Source: Devosia ginsengisoli
GTDB lineage: Bacteria; Pseudomonadota; Alphaproteobacteria; Rhizobiales; Devosiaceae
DNA: 64,000 bases
Assembly (NCBI RefSeq): GCF_024707105.1
Contig: NZ_JANQAJ010000006.1
Span: 62,001 to 126,000 of the forward strand
Direction: 5' to 3'
This document shows, in pieces, positions 9,656 to 19,647 of the stretch (positions are counted from its first letter, which is position 1; the number at the start of each line of letters is the position of its first letter). A program made the position numbers and the translations under genes. The notes under the pieces are model-generated. The model did no database searches, was not told the origin of the DNA, and saw nothing but the letters and a program-made list of their open reading frames with translations.

Positions 9656-9657
9656 GG

Positions 9658-10575
9658 TCAGCCAAGCAATCCGACGGATTTGAGCACTGCATCGACCTTG
9701 ACGGTTTCCTCGTCATTGAGGTGACGCTGCGGCCGGGCCATGGTGTTGTTGGCAATGATGCCCAGTTGGCGCATCGCCGTCTTGAAGGCGCCGACGCCGG
9801 CCGAACCGGCACTGGTGCGGGCCGTCGAAATCCAGACGATTTCGAACAGCTTGCAGAGCCGTTCCTGCTCGGCGCGCGCGCCGGCGAAATCGCCGGCCTG
9901 CACCAGGTTCCACAACTTCACATAACCATGCGGATCGACATTGGCGAGGCCCGGCACGACGCCGTGGGCGCCCATGGCCAGCACGCTGTCGACCACGATT
10001 TCCGAGCCGGTCATGCCGAAGAAATCGGCATCGTCCTTCATGTCGGCCAGCACATAGCGCAGGTTGCCGTCGTCGCCGCTCGAATCCTTGAGGCCGACGA
10101 TGGCGCCTTCTTTGGCCAGCGTCACCGTGGTCTTGCGCTCCAGCTTCAGCCCGACGCAGACGGGAATGTCATAGGCGATGACGGGCAGGTCCACCGCATC
10201 CCTGATATAGCGGAAGTGGTCCACCGTCTCGGCCTGGTTGGTGCGCGTATAGAAGGGCGCGGTGACCACCACGGCATCGGCGCCGGCCGCCTTGGCGATG
10301 CGCGAGTGGTTGATGACGCGGTCGGTAGTGGGGTCGATCGTGCCGACCAGCACCGGCACCCGGCCATTGGTGATCTTGATGGCATGGTCGACAATGGCCT
10401 TGCGGGTCTCTGCATCGTGGAACACCACTTCACTGGTCGAGCCGAGCACGAACAGGCCGTGGACACCGGCGTCGATCATGTTTTCGAGCACGCGGGTGAA
10501 GGACGCATAGTCCACGGTGAAATCGGCGTGGAGTGGCGTTACGACAGGAGGGACGACGCCGGTAAACAAGGGCAT
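9658..10575 (-). CDS. DapA/NanA-family aldolase, probable N-acetylneuraminate lyase
   Basis: This is a 305-residue class I aldolase of the dihydrodipicolinate synthase/N-acetylneuraminate lyase family. The Schiff-base lysine is K163 in GLKDSSGD, the catalytic tyrosine is Y135 in VIAYDIP, and the substrate-carboxylate loop reads LGSTSE at 45-50, close to the GSTGE of sialate lyases. Family members cleave or form 2-keto acids. The immediate neighbours (nanEK and an importer) make cleavage of N-acetylneuraminate to ManNAc plus pyruvate the best reading, but other 2-keto-3-deoxy acids are possible. It lies between the permease and ATPase genes inside the operon. Confidence 0.75.
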   Translation of the reverse strand: MPLFTGVVPPVVTPLHADFTVDYASFTRVLENMIDAGVHGLFVLGSTSEVVFHDAETRKAIVDHAIKITNGRVPVLVGTIDPTTDRVINHSRIAKAAGADAVVVTAPFYTRTNQAETVDHFRYIRDAVDLPVIAYDIPVCVGLKLERKTTVTLAKEGAIVGLKDSSGDDGNLRYVLADMKDDADFFGMTGSEIVVDSVLAMGAHGVVPGLANVDPHGYVKLWNLVQAGDFAGARAEQERLCKLFEIVWISTARTSAGSAGVGAFKTAMRQLGIIANNTMARPQRHLNDEETVKVDAVLKSVGLLG

Positions 10576-10593
10576 TTCAGAAAACCTTCAGGG

Positions 10594-11478
10594 TCAGTTG
10601 AGAGCGGAGCGAGGGTCGAACGCGTCGCGCAGGCCGTCGCCGATGAAATTGATGGCCAGCACGGTCAGCACCAGCGCCGCGCCGGGGAACATCCATTGCC
10701 AGGGATATTGTTCGAGCACGACGGTGGAGCGCGCCAGGTTGAGCATGTTGCCCCAGCTGGCCTCGGGCGGCGCGATACCGAGCCCGAGGAAGGACAGCCC
10801 GGCCTCGAGCAGGATGGCATTGGCGACCTGCAAGGTGGCGTAGACCACCAGGATGTCGATGCAATTGGGCAGGCCGTGCTTGAACAGCAGGTGGGGCACG
10901 CTGGCGCCCATGCCGCGTGCGGCCACCACGAAATCGCGCTCGCGCAGTTCGAGCAGGCGGGCGCGGACCATGCGCGACAGGGTCGGCCAGGACAGCAGCG
11001 AGATCACCAGGATCGTCGGCATGATGCCGGTACCGGCAATCGAGGCGAGCACCAGCAGGAAGATCACTGGCGGCAGGGTCATGGCCAGGTCCACGAGCCG
11101 CATGAGCGAGGCATCGACGACCCGGCCGCCAAAGCTGGCAAAGGCGCCGACGAGGAAGCCGATGACGATGGAAATCGCCACCGAGACGACGGCCACGATC
11201 AGCGAGACCCGGCCGCCTTGCAGCAGCCGCGCCATCACGTCACGGCCGACGCCGTCGCTGCCCATCCAGTGTGCGGCTGAGGGCCCCTTGTTGAGCGCGC
11301 GCAGGTCGATGGCATTGGGCCCCAGCCCCCACCACCAGTCATAGGTGACGATGGCAATAAGAATGGGCACGAAGATCGCCAGCCCGACCAGGGCCGCGCG
11401 GTTGCCGAAGAAGCGCTCGATGGAACGGCGGGTCGGACCCTTGGTCCGTTCGATGGGGGCGGTCGCTGCATCACTCAT
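10594..11478 (-). CDS. ABC importer permease (DppC/OppC type)
   Basis: This 294-residue inner-membrane protein has an N-terminal helix, then about five further helices. The coupling-loop motif (EAxxxG-like) appears as [22 protein letters not shown], and the [17 protein letters not shown] signature marks DppC-class permeases. It forms the channel with the DppB-type partner encoded just upstream (11480-12439), with a one-base gap. The C-terminus [13 protein letters not shown] is typical of the class. Confidence 0.92.
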   Translation of the reverse strand: MSDAATAPIERTKGPTRRSIERFFGNRAALVGLAIFVPILIAIVTYDWWWGLGPNAIDLRALNKGPSAAHWMGSDGVGRDVMARLLQGGRVSLIVAVVSVAISIVIGFLVGAFASFGGRVVDASLMRLVDLAMTLPPVIFLLVLASIAGTGIMPTILVISLLSWPTLSRMVRARLLELRERDFVVAARGMGASVPHLLFKHGLPNCIDILVVYATLQVANAILLEAGLSFLGLGIAPPEASWGNMLNLARSTVVLEQYPWQWMFPGAALVLTVLAINFIGDGLRDAFDPRSALN

Positions 11479-11479
11479 G

Positions 11480-12439
11480 TCAGGCCACCTGGATGCGCGG
11501 ATCGACCGCGGCGTAAGTGATGTCGGTCAGCAGGTTCACCGCGATCACGCAGGCGCCGACAATCAGGGTGGCGCACATGATGACGGGGTAGTCGCGCGTG
11601 TTGACCGCATTGACCAGCAGCAGGCCCATGCCCGGCCAGTTGAAGACGCTTTCGAGGAAGATGGCGCCGCCCACGGCAATGCCGATGGTTGAGCCGATCA
11701 GGGTGACCACGGGCAGCAGGGCATTGCGCGTGGCATGCTTGATGATGACCCAGAATTCTCGGACGCCCTTGGCGCGCGCCGTGCGCACATAGTCCTGGTT
11801 GAGCACTTCGAGCAGCGAGGAGCGCATATAGCGCATGATCAGCGCGGCATGGCCGATGGACAGCAGGAAGGCCGGCAGGATGAGATGCGACAGCAGGTCG
11901 GCGATCGAGAATGGAGCACCCGGCGTCAGCATGCCGCCCGAAGGGGCCCAGCGCAGCTGCACCGAGAAGAAGTAGAGACCGAGCAGCGCCGTCAGGAAGG
12001 CGGGGCTCGATATGCCGATGGAGGAGGTGACGGAGAGCGCAACGTCGGTCACCGAATTGCGCCGCACGGCGCTGATGATGCCGGCGGCGATGCCCAGCAC
12101 GATGGCGATCAGCATGCCGGTGCCCATCAGCAGCACCGTCGGCCCGATACGCTCGAGCACCAGCGGCAGCACGGATACCCCGGCGCGCTGGGTGGAGAAG
12201 CCGAAATCGCCCGATATGGCGGCGCGCAGCCAGCCGAAATATTGCACCGGCAGCGGCTGGTCGAGGCCGAGCCGGGCGCGGAGCGCGGCAAGCTCATCCA
12301 TCGAGAGCGGCGCGGCAGGATTGATATAGGCGTCGATCGCATCACCCGGCGCCAGGCGCAGCAGCATGAAGACGAGGACGCTGAGGGCAATCAGCATCAA
12401 CAGTCCAATGCCGATACGGCGTGCGATGTAATTCAACAT
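11480..12439 (-). CDS. ABC importer permease (DppB/OppB type)
   Basis: This is a 319-residue permease with six predicted helices. The class N-terminus [20 protein letters not shown] is followed by the coupling-loop motif [20 protein letters not shown]. The start at 12439 is chosen because it gives the canonical N-terminus; the frame extends further upstream but would run into the end of the binding-protein gene. It pairs with the permease at 10594-11478. Confidence 0.92.
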   Translation of the reverse strand: MLNYIARRIGIGLLMLIALSVLVFMLLRLAPGDAIDAYINPAAPLSMDELAALRARLGLDQPLPVQYFGWLRAAISGDFGFSTQRAGVSVLPLVLERIGPTVLLMGTGMLIAIVLGIAAGIISAVRRNSVTDVALSVTSSIGISSPAFLTALLGLYFFSVQLRWAPSGGMLTPGAPFSIADLLSHLILPAFLLSIGHAALIMRYMRSSLLEVLNQDYVRTARAKGVREFWVIIKHATRNALLPVVTLIGSTIGIAVGGAIFLESVFNWPGMGLLLVNAVNTRDYPVIMCATLIVGACVIAVNLLTDITYAAVDPRIQVA

Positions 12440-12512
12440 GGCCAGGTCCGGTGTGGAAGCGGGTGGGCGGCGCGGAGTGACCGCGCCGCCGAAGCGCAGG
12501 GGAGAGCCGCGC

Positions 12513-14099
12513 TTACTTGATATCCCAAAGCTCGGGATGGGCGGCGTAGGGGCCACCGGCCGGCGCCGGCGTCCAGACGAAGTCGACCAGGTTGGCGGAT
12601 GCCACGCCGTAGCGGTTGGCGACCCACATCGTGGCCCAGGGCAGCTCCTCGTTCATCACCTTGCAGACATCCTGCCAGCGGGCATCGACCTGGCTGGCAT
12701 CGGTCTCGCCGATGGCCGCGTCGAAGGCGGCGCTCAGATCGTCGAACTCGATGCGCATGATATTGGCACCAGCCGGCGGCAACTGCGACTTGTTGAGGCC
12801 GACATTGATACCCGCCGGATTGGGCCCGTTCTGCAGGCCGGCATAGATCAGCGAGAATTCGTTCCAGTCGGGGTTGTTCTCCTGATAGACGGTGCCGTTA
12901 TAGGTCGGCACGTCGACGACGCGCGGCACGACATTGACGCCGACCTGGGCCAGCATGGCCTGCACGGCGGCCATCACATTGGTGGCCTGGGGCGAGCCGT
13001 AATAGGTCAGCCAGGTAATCGGCTTGTCGCCGTTGATGTCGGCCCAGCCGGCTTCGTCGAGCAGCGCCTTGGCCTTTTCCGGGTCATAGGCGTAGTCGTT
13101 GAGGCCCTCGGGCACCAGGTGCGGTGCGACATAGCCGCAATTGGCCAGCTTGGCAGCGCCGCCATAGAGGCTTTCGACGATCGCGGCGCGGTCAATGGCA
13201 TACATGAAGGCCTGGCGAACGCGAACGTCCTTCCACAGATCGACCTTCTGGTTGAAGCCAATATAGTTGACCACATAGGAGTCGCCTTCGATGACCGTGA
13301 AGCCATCGTTGCCGGCAAAGGTCGCAGCATCTTCGGGCTCGACATAGGTGAACTGGATTTCACCGGCGCGGAGCGCGGCCACGGCGGCAGCCGGGTTCTC
13401 GAAATAGCGGTTGATCAGCCGGTCGACCTTGGGCGCGCCGCGCCGGTAGTCCTCGTCGGCAGCCAGTTCGACATACTGGTCGGTGACATATTTGGTGAAC
13501 TTGAACGGGCCGGTACCGATGGGCGTGGTCGACCACCAGGTGCTGGTGGCGATGCTCTCGGGCGCGATCGAGGCCAAAGCATGCTCGGGCAGGATCATGA
13601 CCTGTGCCAGCACCGACAGCAGGCCGCCATCGGCCTCCGAAAGCGTCACGACGACAGTGCGGTCATCGGGCGTCTCGACATTGGCGATCTTGCCCAGGCG
13701 GCCGGTAAAGACGCTGCCCGAAGCGGCGTCGCGGATCAGGTCGAGGGTGAACTTGACATCGGCGGAGGTGAAGGCTTCGCCATCATGCCAGGTCTCTTCG
13801 GCCAGGTTGAACGTATAGGTCAGCATGTCGTCGCTGACGGTATAGTCGGTGGCCAGATCGCCCTCGATGGCGTTCAGTTCCGCATTGTAGATCACCAGCG
13901 GCTCGAAATAGGTGTTGAGCCAGGTAAAGCCACCGGTCGCGGCGAGCGGGTTGAAGTTCTTGGGGAATCCGCCCGGGCCGACGTCGAAGCCGCCGGTAAT
14001 AGTCTTTACGTCCTGCGCGAAGGCGGGCGTGGTGAGTGCGGTTGCACCCAGCAGCAGGCCGCCAATGGCCAGAGCTCGCGTGATAGTCCTGATATGCAT
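12513..14099 (-). CDS. Extracellular solute-binding protein, peptide/nickel ABC family (SBP family 5)
   Basis: This is a 528-residue exported protein with a signal peptide ending at AFAQD (about residue 27). The body is a family-5 binding protein, with the typical [14 protein letters not shown] stretch. The ATG at 14099 has a strong GGGGAGGAAAA ribosome site, and the frame upstream lacks a signal-like start. As first gene of the operon it sets importer specificity. Peptide-class proteins are not always peptide binders: the SatABCD system of Haemophilus ducreyi imports sialic acid with this class. Given the nan genes here, a sialic acid or sialo-conjugate ligand is the favoured inference. Confidence 0.9.
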   Translation of the reverse strand: MHIRTITRALAIGGLLLGATALTTPAFAQDVKTITGGFDVGPGGFPKNFNPLAATGGFTWLNTYFEPLVIYNAELNAIEGDLATDYTVSDDMLTYTFNLAEETWHDGEAFTSADVKFTLDLIRDAASGSVFTGRLGKIANVETPDDRTVVVTLSEADGGLLSVLAQVMILPEHALASIAPESIATSTWWSTTPIGTGPFKFTKYVTDQYVELAADEDYRRGAPKVDRLINRYFENPAAAVAALRAGEIQFTYVEPEDAATFAGNDGFTVIEGDSYVVNYIGFNQKVDLWKDVRVRQAFMYAIDRAAIVESLYGGAAKLANCGYVAPHLVPEGLNDYAYDPEKAKALLDEAGWADINGDKPITWLTYYGSPQATNVMAAVQAMLAQVGVNVVPRVVDVPTYNGTVYQENNPDWNEFSLIYAGLQNGPNPAGINVGLNKSQLPPAGANIMRIEFDDLSAAFDAAIGETDASQVDARWQDVCKVMNEELPWATMWVANRYGVASANLVDFVWTPAPAGGPYAAHPELWDIK

Positions 14100-14119
14100 G
14101 GTTTTCCTCCCCGGAAAGA

Positions 14120-14845
14120 TCAGGCTTTGGATGGTTCGGTGCGGTTCCTGGCAATGACCTGCTGGATTCCGCGGTAGTGATCGTCCAGGCGCTTGCGCGC
14201 CTGCTCTACGTCCTTGCGGGCAACCGCTTCGACGATTTCGTGATGGTCCCGCCACGTATCGAGCGGTTCGGGATTATCGAGATTGTTGAAGTTGGACGCC
14301 TTGTTGAAGGCCGTCCAAAAGATGTCGATCAACGCGCTCAACATGTGATTGTTCTGGCAGCGAAACAGCAGCTGGTGGAACCGCTGGTCTTCCTCGGCAA
14401 AGCTCTCCTGCCGCTCCGCCCGCACCTTCATCCGCGCCGTGACATCGCGCAAAGCGGCCAGATCCGCCTCGCTGATCATGGCGATGGTCTTGCCGATCAG
14501 CCCCGTTTCGAGAACGCGGCGGATTTCGCGCAATTCCTCGACGTCGCGCAGCGAGTCCTGCAGGCCATAGGCCAGGTTGTCGAGCAGCGGCTTGAACGAG
14601 AATTCCTTGACGAAGACACCGATGCCGCGCCGCGTCTCGAGGATGCCCAGCGATTCCAGCGCTTTGATCGCCTCGCGCATCGAATTGCGCCCGACGCCCA
14701 ATTGCTGGGCCAGGAAGGTTTCCGGCGGCAGCGGGTCGCCGGCCTTGAGCTGGTTGGCCTCGATATATTCCTTGAGGCTCTCCTGCACGGTGACATGCAG
14801 GAGAGGGGCCCGGCTCAACGGCGTCATCGATTTCAAATTCGACAT
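14120..14845 (-). CDS. GntR-family regulator with FCD effector domain (NanR-like position)
   Basis: This 241-residue regulator has an N-terminal winged helix-turn-helix (residues ~18-85, PPETFLAQQLGVGRNSMREAI) and a C-terminal all-helical FCD domain (~95-235) that usually binds a small acid or sugar acid via a metal. It lies 20 bases upstream of the transporter operon on the same strand and opposite the oxidoreductase operon. NanR of E. coli is in the same family, so control of the sialic-acid locus is a natural inference. Translation from the ATG at 14845 is assumed; an internal ATG seven codons in is possible. Confidence 0.88.
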   Translation of the reverse strand: MSNLKSMTPLSRAPLLHVTVQESLKEYIEANQLKAGDPLPPETFLAQQLGVGRNSMREAIKALESLGILETRRGIGVFVKEFSFKPLLDNLAYGLQDSLRDVEELREIRRVLETGLIGKTIAMISEADLAALRDVTARMKVRAERQESFAEEDQRFHQLLFRCQNNHMLSALIDIFWTAFNKASNFNNLDNPEPLDTWRDHHEIVEAVARKDVEQARKRLDDHYRGIQQVIARNRTEPSKA

Positions 14846-14906
14846 CGTGGTCCTCGTTTATCTGTTCCAGCTTTTTCTGGGCGGCACAGATCGACACCGT
14901 CAACGC

Positions 14907-14939
14907 TTGTTGTATAGCGACATATGGGATATCCTGCAA
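14907..14939. promoter_or_regulatory. Overlapping divergent promoters with GGATATCC palindrome
   Basis: On minus, TTGCAG (14939-14934) and TATACA (14916-14911) lie 17 bases apart and would serve the regulator gene and transporter operon. On plus, TTGTTG (14907-14912) and TATCCT (14930-14935) also lie 17 apart and face the oxidoreductase operon. The palindrome GGATATCC (14927-14934) is inside both, so one bound regulator could silence both directions. Confidence 0.4.
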
Positions 14940-14965
14940 GTCGATATTGGACAGGTAACCAAAAC

Positions 14966-15937
14966 ATGAAGATTGCGTTGTTCGGAACCAGCCATTGGCA
15001 CGCGGAAATGCACCTCGATGCGGGGCGTGCAGCCGGCGCGACAGTGGTTGGCGTTTGGGACGAAGATCCGGCCCATGCAGCCGGGTTTGGGGAAAAGCAT
15101 GGGCTGCCGTCCGCAGCGAGTTTCAGTGACGGACTGGCCCTGGCGCCTGATCTCGTCGTGCTGATGGGGCACCCGTCCACCCTGCCGGCCCGCGCGCAGG
15201 CGCTGATCGAAACGGGCATTCCCCTGATTCTGGAAAAGCCCGCCGCCAGCAACACGGCTGTTATCGCGGAGCTGGCGCAACTCGCGCGGAAGCATGGCAC
15301 CTTCGTCGGCGTGCCACTGCCCAACCGCTTCGGGCCGATCTTCGGCGCTTACGGACAATTGCAGGAAGCCGGTCGCGCCGGCAGGCTCGCCCATGCCAGC
15401 TTCCGGCTGGTGAATGGCCCTCCGGAACGCTATCGCCAGGATGCCGTCGGCTGGTTGCTCGATCCCGCCATTGGCGGTGGCGGCGCCTTGCGCAATCTGG
15501 GCATTCACGGCGTCGATGCCGTGCTGAGCCTGGCGCAGGGGCCGGTGACCCTGGTCTCAGCCAGCATCGGCAACCGCATCCATGACGAGGCCGTGGACGA
15601 CCACGCCCTGCTGGTGCTGACCGACGCGGCTGGCACGCTATTCACCGTCGAGGCCGGCTACACCTATGCCTCCATGGCGCCGGGTGGCGAATTCGAATGG
15701 CGCATGGTGACGGCAAACGCCACGCTGGTAGATCGCGGCGACAGCGCCAGTTGCGTCACGCTCGACGACGCCAGCACGCGCGCCCTGCCGCCCGAACCGA
15801 CAGCCACGCGCTATCGCCTCTTCATGGCCGATACGCTGCAGCGCCTCGGCGACGGCCGTCCGCCGGCAATCACTCTCAACGACTATCTCGCGGCGATGAC
15901 CCTCATCGATGCCGCCTATGCAAAGGCAAGATCATGA
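14966..15937 (+). CDS. Gfo/Idh/MocA family NAD(P)-dependent oxidoreductase
   Basis: This 323-residue protein has an N-terminal Rossmann fold (MKIALFGTSHWHAEMH) and the family EKP signature (LILEKPAAS) that positions the cofactor. The C-terminal alpha/beta domain contains GGGGALRNLGIHGVDAV, with the usual catalytic histidine region. Family members oxidise sugars, inositols and sugar acids. The glycine-rich loop reads GTSHWH instead of GxGxxG, so cofactor binding may differ from that of its neighbour. The start at 14966 gives the family N-terminus and places the promoter just upstream. It overlaps the next gene by ATGA. Confidence 0.85.
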   Translation: MKIALFGTSHWHAEMHLDAGRAAGATVVGVWDEDPAHAAGFGEKHGLPSAASFSDGLALAPDLVVLMGHPSTLPARAQALIETGIPLILEKPAASNTAVIAELAQLARKHGTFVGVPLPNRFGPIFGAYGQLQEAGRAGRLAHASFRLVNGPPERYRQDAVGWLLDPAIGGGGALRNLGIHGVDAVLSLAQGPVTLVSASIGNRIHDEAVDDHALLVLTDAAGTLFTVEAGYTYASMAPGGEFEWRMVTANATLVDRGDSASCVTLDDASTRALPPEPTATRYRLFMADTLQRLGDGRPPAITLNDYLAAMTLIDAAYAKARS

Positions 15938-16926
15938 TTGGAATTGGTATCATCGGGGCCGGACATTTCGGCGCGGTGCATGCGAGGGCAATGGCCGAAG
16001 TCGATGGCGTGCAACTGGTCGCCAGTTGCCGCGAGGACCGGGCGGCCGCCGAGCAGTTCGCGCAGGAGCATGGCGGCAGTGCCTATTCCGACTGGCGCCA
16101 GCTTCTCGCCGATCCCAAGGTCGATACCGTCGTCATCGCCACGCCGCATCACCTGCATGAGGAAATCGCCATCGGCGCGGCCGAGGCCGGCAAGCATATT
16201 CTCCTCGAAAAGCCGATGGCGCCGACCACCCGCGCCTGCGACGCCATCAACGCCGCCGTCGCCAAAGCGGGTGTCCAGCTCATGGTCGGGCATGTGATGC
16301 ATTTCGCCCTGCCCTGCCTCAAGGCCAAAGAGGTTCTCGATTCCGGCGTGATCGGCAAGCCGGTGCTGGGGTCGAGCTGGATGATCAAGCTGTGGATGGA
16401 GAGCAATCGCCGCGACTGGCACAAGAATACCGCCTCGGGCGGCGGCATGCTGATGACAGCCGGCATCCACGCGCTGGACCGGCTGGTCTGGCTGATGGGA
16501 CAGGATGTGGTGGGCGTCAACGCCCTGGCCGGCACCTTCTTTCATGAGCAGCAGGCCGATGACAGCGCGCTGATCGGACTGCGCTTCGCCAATGGCGGCA
16601 TCGGCCAGGTGCAGAGCGTCGGCTATCGCAACGGCGCGGTCGGCTTTGCGATGGACCTCGTCTGCGAAAGCGGCACGTTGCGCATCGATTTCGACCATGG
16701 TGTTTCGATCGGCCGCGATGCCGTCTGGACGCCGGTGCCGGATTCGATCGAGCCCGACTGGATGCACCACGCCGTGGCGCGCGAATGGCAGGCCATGCGC
16801 GACGCCATAACCGGAACGGCGCCGGTGGCCGTCAGCGGCGCCTATGCCCGCCAGATTGTCGGAATCATCGAAGCAGTGCATCAGGCTAATGCCGAAAAAC
16901 GGGAAATCGAGATAAGCCATGCCTAG
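15934..16926 (+). CDS. Gfo/Idh/MocA family NAD(P)-dependent oxidoreductase
   Basis: This 330-residue dehydrogenase has a clear dinucleotide motif IGIIGAGHFGAVHA, the EKPMAP signature, and GGGMLMTAGIHALDRLVW with the active-site histidine. It is translationally coupled to the preceding paralog (ATGA at 15934-15937). The YjhC/NanOx enzymes that process 2,7-anhydro-sialic acid belong to this family, so a sialic-acid-derivative substrate would suit the locus. The sequence alone does not decide this. Confidence 0.88.
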   Translation: MIGIGIIGAGHFGAVHARAMAEVDGVQLVASCREDRAAAEQFAQEHGGSAYSDWRQLLADPKVDTVVIATPHHLHEEIAIGAAEAGKHILLEKPMAPTTRACDAINAAVAKAGVQLMVGHVMHFALPCLKAKEVLDSGVIGKPVLGSSWMIKLWMESNRRDWHKNTASGGGMLMTAGIHALDRLVWLMGQDVVGVNALAGTFFHEQQADDSALIGLRFANGGIGQVQSVGYRNGAVGFAMDLVCESGTLRIDFDHGVSIGRDAVWTPVPDSIEPDWMHHAVAREWQAMRDAITGTAPVAVSGAYARQIVGIIEAVHQANAEKREIEISHA

Positions 16927-17671
16927 CCAGTCGACCGAACAACTCATCCAGGCCTATATCGCCGCCCATCGCGACCCGGTCAAGCCGGTACCGGCCGCCA
17001 GCCTGCAGGCGCTCGACGCCGCCGGCGCCATGGCCGTGCAGGGCGAAGTGCTGCGGCAATTGGGCGAGACCGCGTCGGTGGCCAAGGTCGCCGCGCCCGC
17101 CAGCGGCTTGGCCCTGGCCGCGCCGATCATCGACAGCTGGGTCACCAAAAGCGGCGGCACGCTGCAGCTGAATGGCCGCAACATGATGGGCCTCGAAATC
17201 GAGATCGCCGCCGTCCTCAAAAAGGATCTCACCCCGGAAATCGCCCGCCAGGGCAAGGCGGCCGTGCTCGCGGCGATCGATCATTTCATCGTCGGCCTCG
17301 AGCTGATCGGCACGCGCATCGACCAGCACAAGCAGGCCGGCCCGTTCGGCCCGCTTTCCGATTTCATGGTGACTTCAGGCTACGTGACCGGCCTCCAGGC
17401 CATCCCCACCCTGCCCGAAGTCGACGGCCTGCCGATCGTGCTGGAAACCGCTGCCGGAACCACCCAACTCGGACCGGCCAAACACCCCTTCGGTGGCGTT
17501 CTCGAGCCCATCATCGCCTATGCCAGCGCTCCCTTCGACCATTTCGGTGGCCTGCGCGCCGGCATGGTCGTCACGACAGGCTCCCTCTGCGCCCTCATCG
17601 AAGTCCCGCCAGCCGGCACGACAACACTGCGACTGGGCGAGTTCGACCCGGTTTCGCTAACCCTGTCCTGA
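16919..17671 (+). CDS. 2-keto-4-pentenoate hydratase / fumarylacetoacetate hydrolase-fold protein
   Basis: This 250-residue protein matches the size and layout of MhpD-type hydratases and decarboxylases of the FAH fold. Supporting stretches are the LEIEIAAVL metal-acid segment near residue 96, LELIGTRI, and the C-terminal GLRAGMVVTTGSL. Such enzymes act on 2-keto acids with a bound divalent metal. It overlaps the preceding oxidoreductase gene by eight bases and is the last gene of the three-gene operon. Hydration or cleavage of a keto-acid product of the two oxidoreductases is an inference. Confidence 0.75.
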   Translation: MPSQSTEQLIQAYIAAHRDPVKPVPAASLQALDAAGAMAVQGEVLRQLGETASVAKVAAPASGLALAAPIIDSWVTKSGGTLQLNGRNMMGLEIEIAAVLKKDLTPEIARQGKAAVLAAIDHFIVGLELIGTRIDQHKQAGPFGPLSDFMVTSGYVTGLQAIPTLPEVDGLPIVLETAAGTTQLGPAKHPFGGVLEPIIAYASAPFDHFGGLRAGMVVTTGSLCALIEVPPAGTTTLRLGEFDPVSLTLS

Positions 17672-17713
17672 GCCCCGGCGCAGCAATGGCTGACTGATTC
17701 ATCCGCCAGGCCT

Positions 17714-18154
17714 TCATATGGCGGCGATGAGTTGGATCTCGACAGGCGCGTTGTCGGGCAAGGTGGCCACGCCCACGGCGGCGCGGCTGCCGATGCCGAT
17801 GCCGGCGGCGCCGAGTTCGGATTGCAGAAACTCGGACGCAAAATCGGCCAGCCGCGAATGCGCGGTAAATCCGGCTTCGGCGGCGATATAGACGGTGAGG
17901 CTCGGGATGCCGGAAAGGCATTCGCCTTCTGCAAGCTGGGCGCGGGCCGCCGATAGCGCGTTGCGGCAGGCCAGTATGACTGCGTCGCGCCAATCGAGCG
18001 GATCCGCATCGGCGGTGACTGGCCCGACAAATTTCAGTACCCCATCCTGGCGTGGCGTCATGCCGGCCGTGAAGATCAGGGTCCCGTGCCGCACGGCCGG
18101 CCGGTAGAGACCCTGCGGGATCGGCATTGCCGCATCGACAGGAGCGCCGGTCAT
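17714..18154 (-). CDS. RidA (YjgF/YER057c/UK114) family protein
   Basis: This 146-residue protein has the RidA fold landmarks HGTLIFTAGMTP near the N-terminus, ACRNALSAARAQL in the middle helix, and VGVATLPDNAPVEIQLIAA at the C-terminus. RidA proteins hydrolyse reactive enamine/imine intermediates released by PLP enzymes. Its gene overlaps by ATGA the PLP aminotransferase gene upstream, a sensible functional pair. The usual catalytic arginine near residue 105 is replaced by a different context (GIGSRAAVG), so the subgroup is uncertain. Confidence 0.85.
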   Translation of the reverse strand: MTGAPVDAAMPIPQGLYRPAVRHGTLIFTAGMTPRQDGVLKFVGPVTADADPLDWRDAVILACRNALSAARAQLAEGECLSGIPSLTVYIAAEAGFTAHSRLADFASEFLQSELGAAGIGIGSRAAVGVATLPDNAPVEIQLIAAI

Positions 18155-19365
18155 GCGCGATATCGCTCGACGAGGGCGACGAGGCGCTCACTCGCCGCCA
18201 CGGCGGCGGCATGGTCCTGCGAGAAATTCAGCCGGACGCTGTTGCCGGAGAAGGGGCTGAACTCGGTGCCCGGTGTCACGATCACGTCGGCCTGAAGGCG
18301 CAGGATTCGGACGAAATCGGTGCCCGATACGACAAGTTCGGGAAGGCCGGGAAAGATGTAGCTTCCTGCCTCGCTCGTGCGCACGCTGATGTCGGCGGTG
18401 CCGCGGAACACGTTCAGCAGATCGTCGCGAATGCCCTGATGCTCGCGGATGCGCTGCGCCATCCAGCCTTCGGGTTCATTGAACCAGGTGTGCAGCACTG
18501 CCTGACTGTAGCCACCGGCGCGCAAGGACACGATGGCCTGGAGCTTTTCCATGCGGCTGATGATGCTGCGCGAACCGAAGGCGATGCCAAGGCGGTAACC
18601 GCTCAGGGACTCCGTCTTGGACGGCCCCATGATGGTGACGACATTTTCCGCGTCCACCGGCTGCGCCCGCAAATGGGTATAGGACGCCCCCGAATAGAGA
18701 AGCCGGGAATAGAGCTGGTCGACGATGACCGTTGCGCCATATTCAAGGGCAAGCGCGGCAATGGTCTCGATTTCCGCGCGGGAGTAGATGACGCCAACGG
18801 GATTGTTGGGGTTGGAGAAGAGCAGGACCTTGGCGCCGGCCTTGAACGCATCCTCCAATTGCCCGAGATCGAGCCCGGCATGGCCTTCGGCCGCCATATA
18901 GTCCAGTCGAACCGGCAGCATTTCCCCTTCGAGGAATTCCACCAGCTTGCGATTGGCAAAATAATCCGGCTGCACGATCGCGACCTTGTCGCCGCGCGAA
19001 ACTGTCGAGGCAACCGCCAGGAACAAAGCGCCCTGGGTGCCGGGGGTGATGATCATCCCGTCGCGACCATCGACCGGCGCTCCGGTGAAGGTCGCGAGGC
19101 GCTCCGCAAGTTCCTCGCGAATGCCCATATCGCCCCGATATTCGGTATAGGCCTGCCTTCCGCCCGCCGCGACACCCGCCGAGAAGGCCTCGAACGATCC
19201 AGGGGTGGGCGTGAAGGCGTCGACATCGCCGTGGGAGAAATCGACCGGGCGCCCGGCGAGCTTGTCACCGCGAAGCAAGGTCTCGACACTGCCCGAGGCA
19301 TGGCGCACCTCCTGCCCGGGCGCGTTATCGGTGCCGAGGCGGCTGAATTTGGTCTGGATGGTCAT
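18151..19365 (-). CDS. PLP-dependent class I/II aminotransferase
   Basis: This 404-residue fold-type I enzyme has the substrate/PLP asparagine motif SNPNNPVGVIYS, the ring-binding aspartate in VIVDQLYSRL, the Schiff-base lysine in MGPSKTESLSGYRLG, and the C-terminal arginine region VRLNFSQD. The start at 19365 is chosen because it sits behind AGGAAC and gives a normal N-terminus; longer frames upstream are not family-like. Its substrate is unknown. It is followed by ridA and lies downstream of the ABC permease gene, so it may process the imported amine or amino acid. The 282 bases between it and the permease gene show no gene. Confidence 0.85.
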   Translation of the reverse strand: MTIQTKFSRLGTDNAPGQEVRHASGSVETLLRGDKLAGRPVDFSHGDVDAFTPTPGSFEAFSAGVAAGGRQAYTEYRGDMGIREELAERLATFTGAPVDGRDGMIITPGTQGALFLAVASTVSRGDKVAIVQPDYFANRKLVEFLEGEMLPVRLDYMAAEGHAGLDLGQLEDAFKAGAKVLLFSNPNNPVGVIYSRAEIETIAALALEYGATVIVDQLYSRLLYSGASYTHLRAQPVDAENVVTIMGPSKTESLSGYRLGIAFGSRSIISRMEKLQAIVSLRAGGYSQAVLHTWFNEPEGWMAQRIREHQGIRDDLLNVFRGTADISVRTSEAGSYIFPGLPELVVSGTDFVRILRLQADVIVTPGTEFSPFSGNSVRLNFSQDHAAAVAASERLVALVERYRA

Positions 19366-19647
19366 GGCGGGTTCCTGGTCGGCGCTTTCAGACAGCATTC
19401 TGCTTCGCATGATGTTCGGCAATGAAGTCAGCCGAGAACTTGCCGCTTTCGGTGTCCTGCCGCAACAGCTCGGCATCACGCGCCTGTTGCGGCCCATTCT
19501 GCGGGGGCAGACGTCATTCGCGAATGCTCGCTTCGAACCAGATGTCGCAGTTCCTTGGGCGACAATACGGCGTCAACGCCGAACCCACAGACCGGTGCAG
19601 CGCACGCCCTTGATGACGAACCTCTGTGAAGTGGCTCAGGCGTGCGC

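Noticed and set aside
9721..11280. 519-codon plus-strand frame opposite the aldolase and permease
   Set aside because: It is rich in H, D, G and Q as expected for an antisense shadow and has no ribosome site or domain.
19366..19647. Possible small gene between the aminotransferase and permease genes
   Set aside because: Short frames exist on both strands but none has a ribosome site or protein-like composition.
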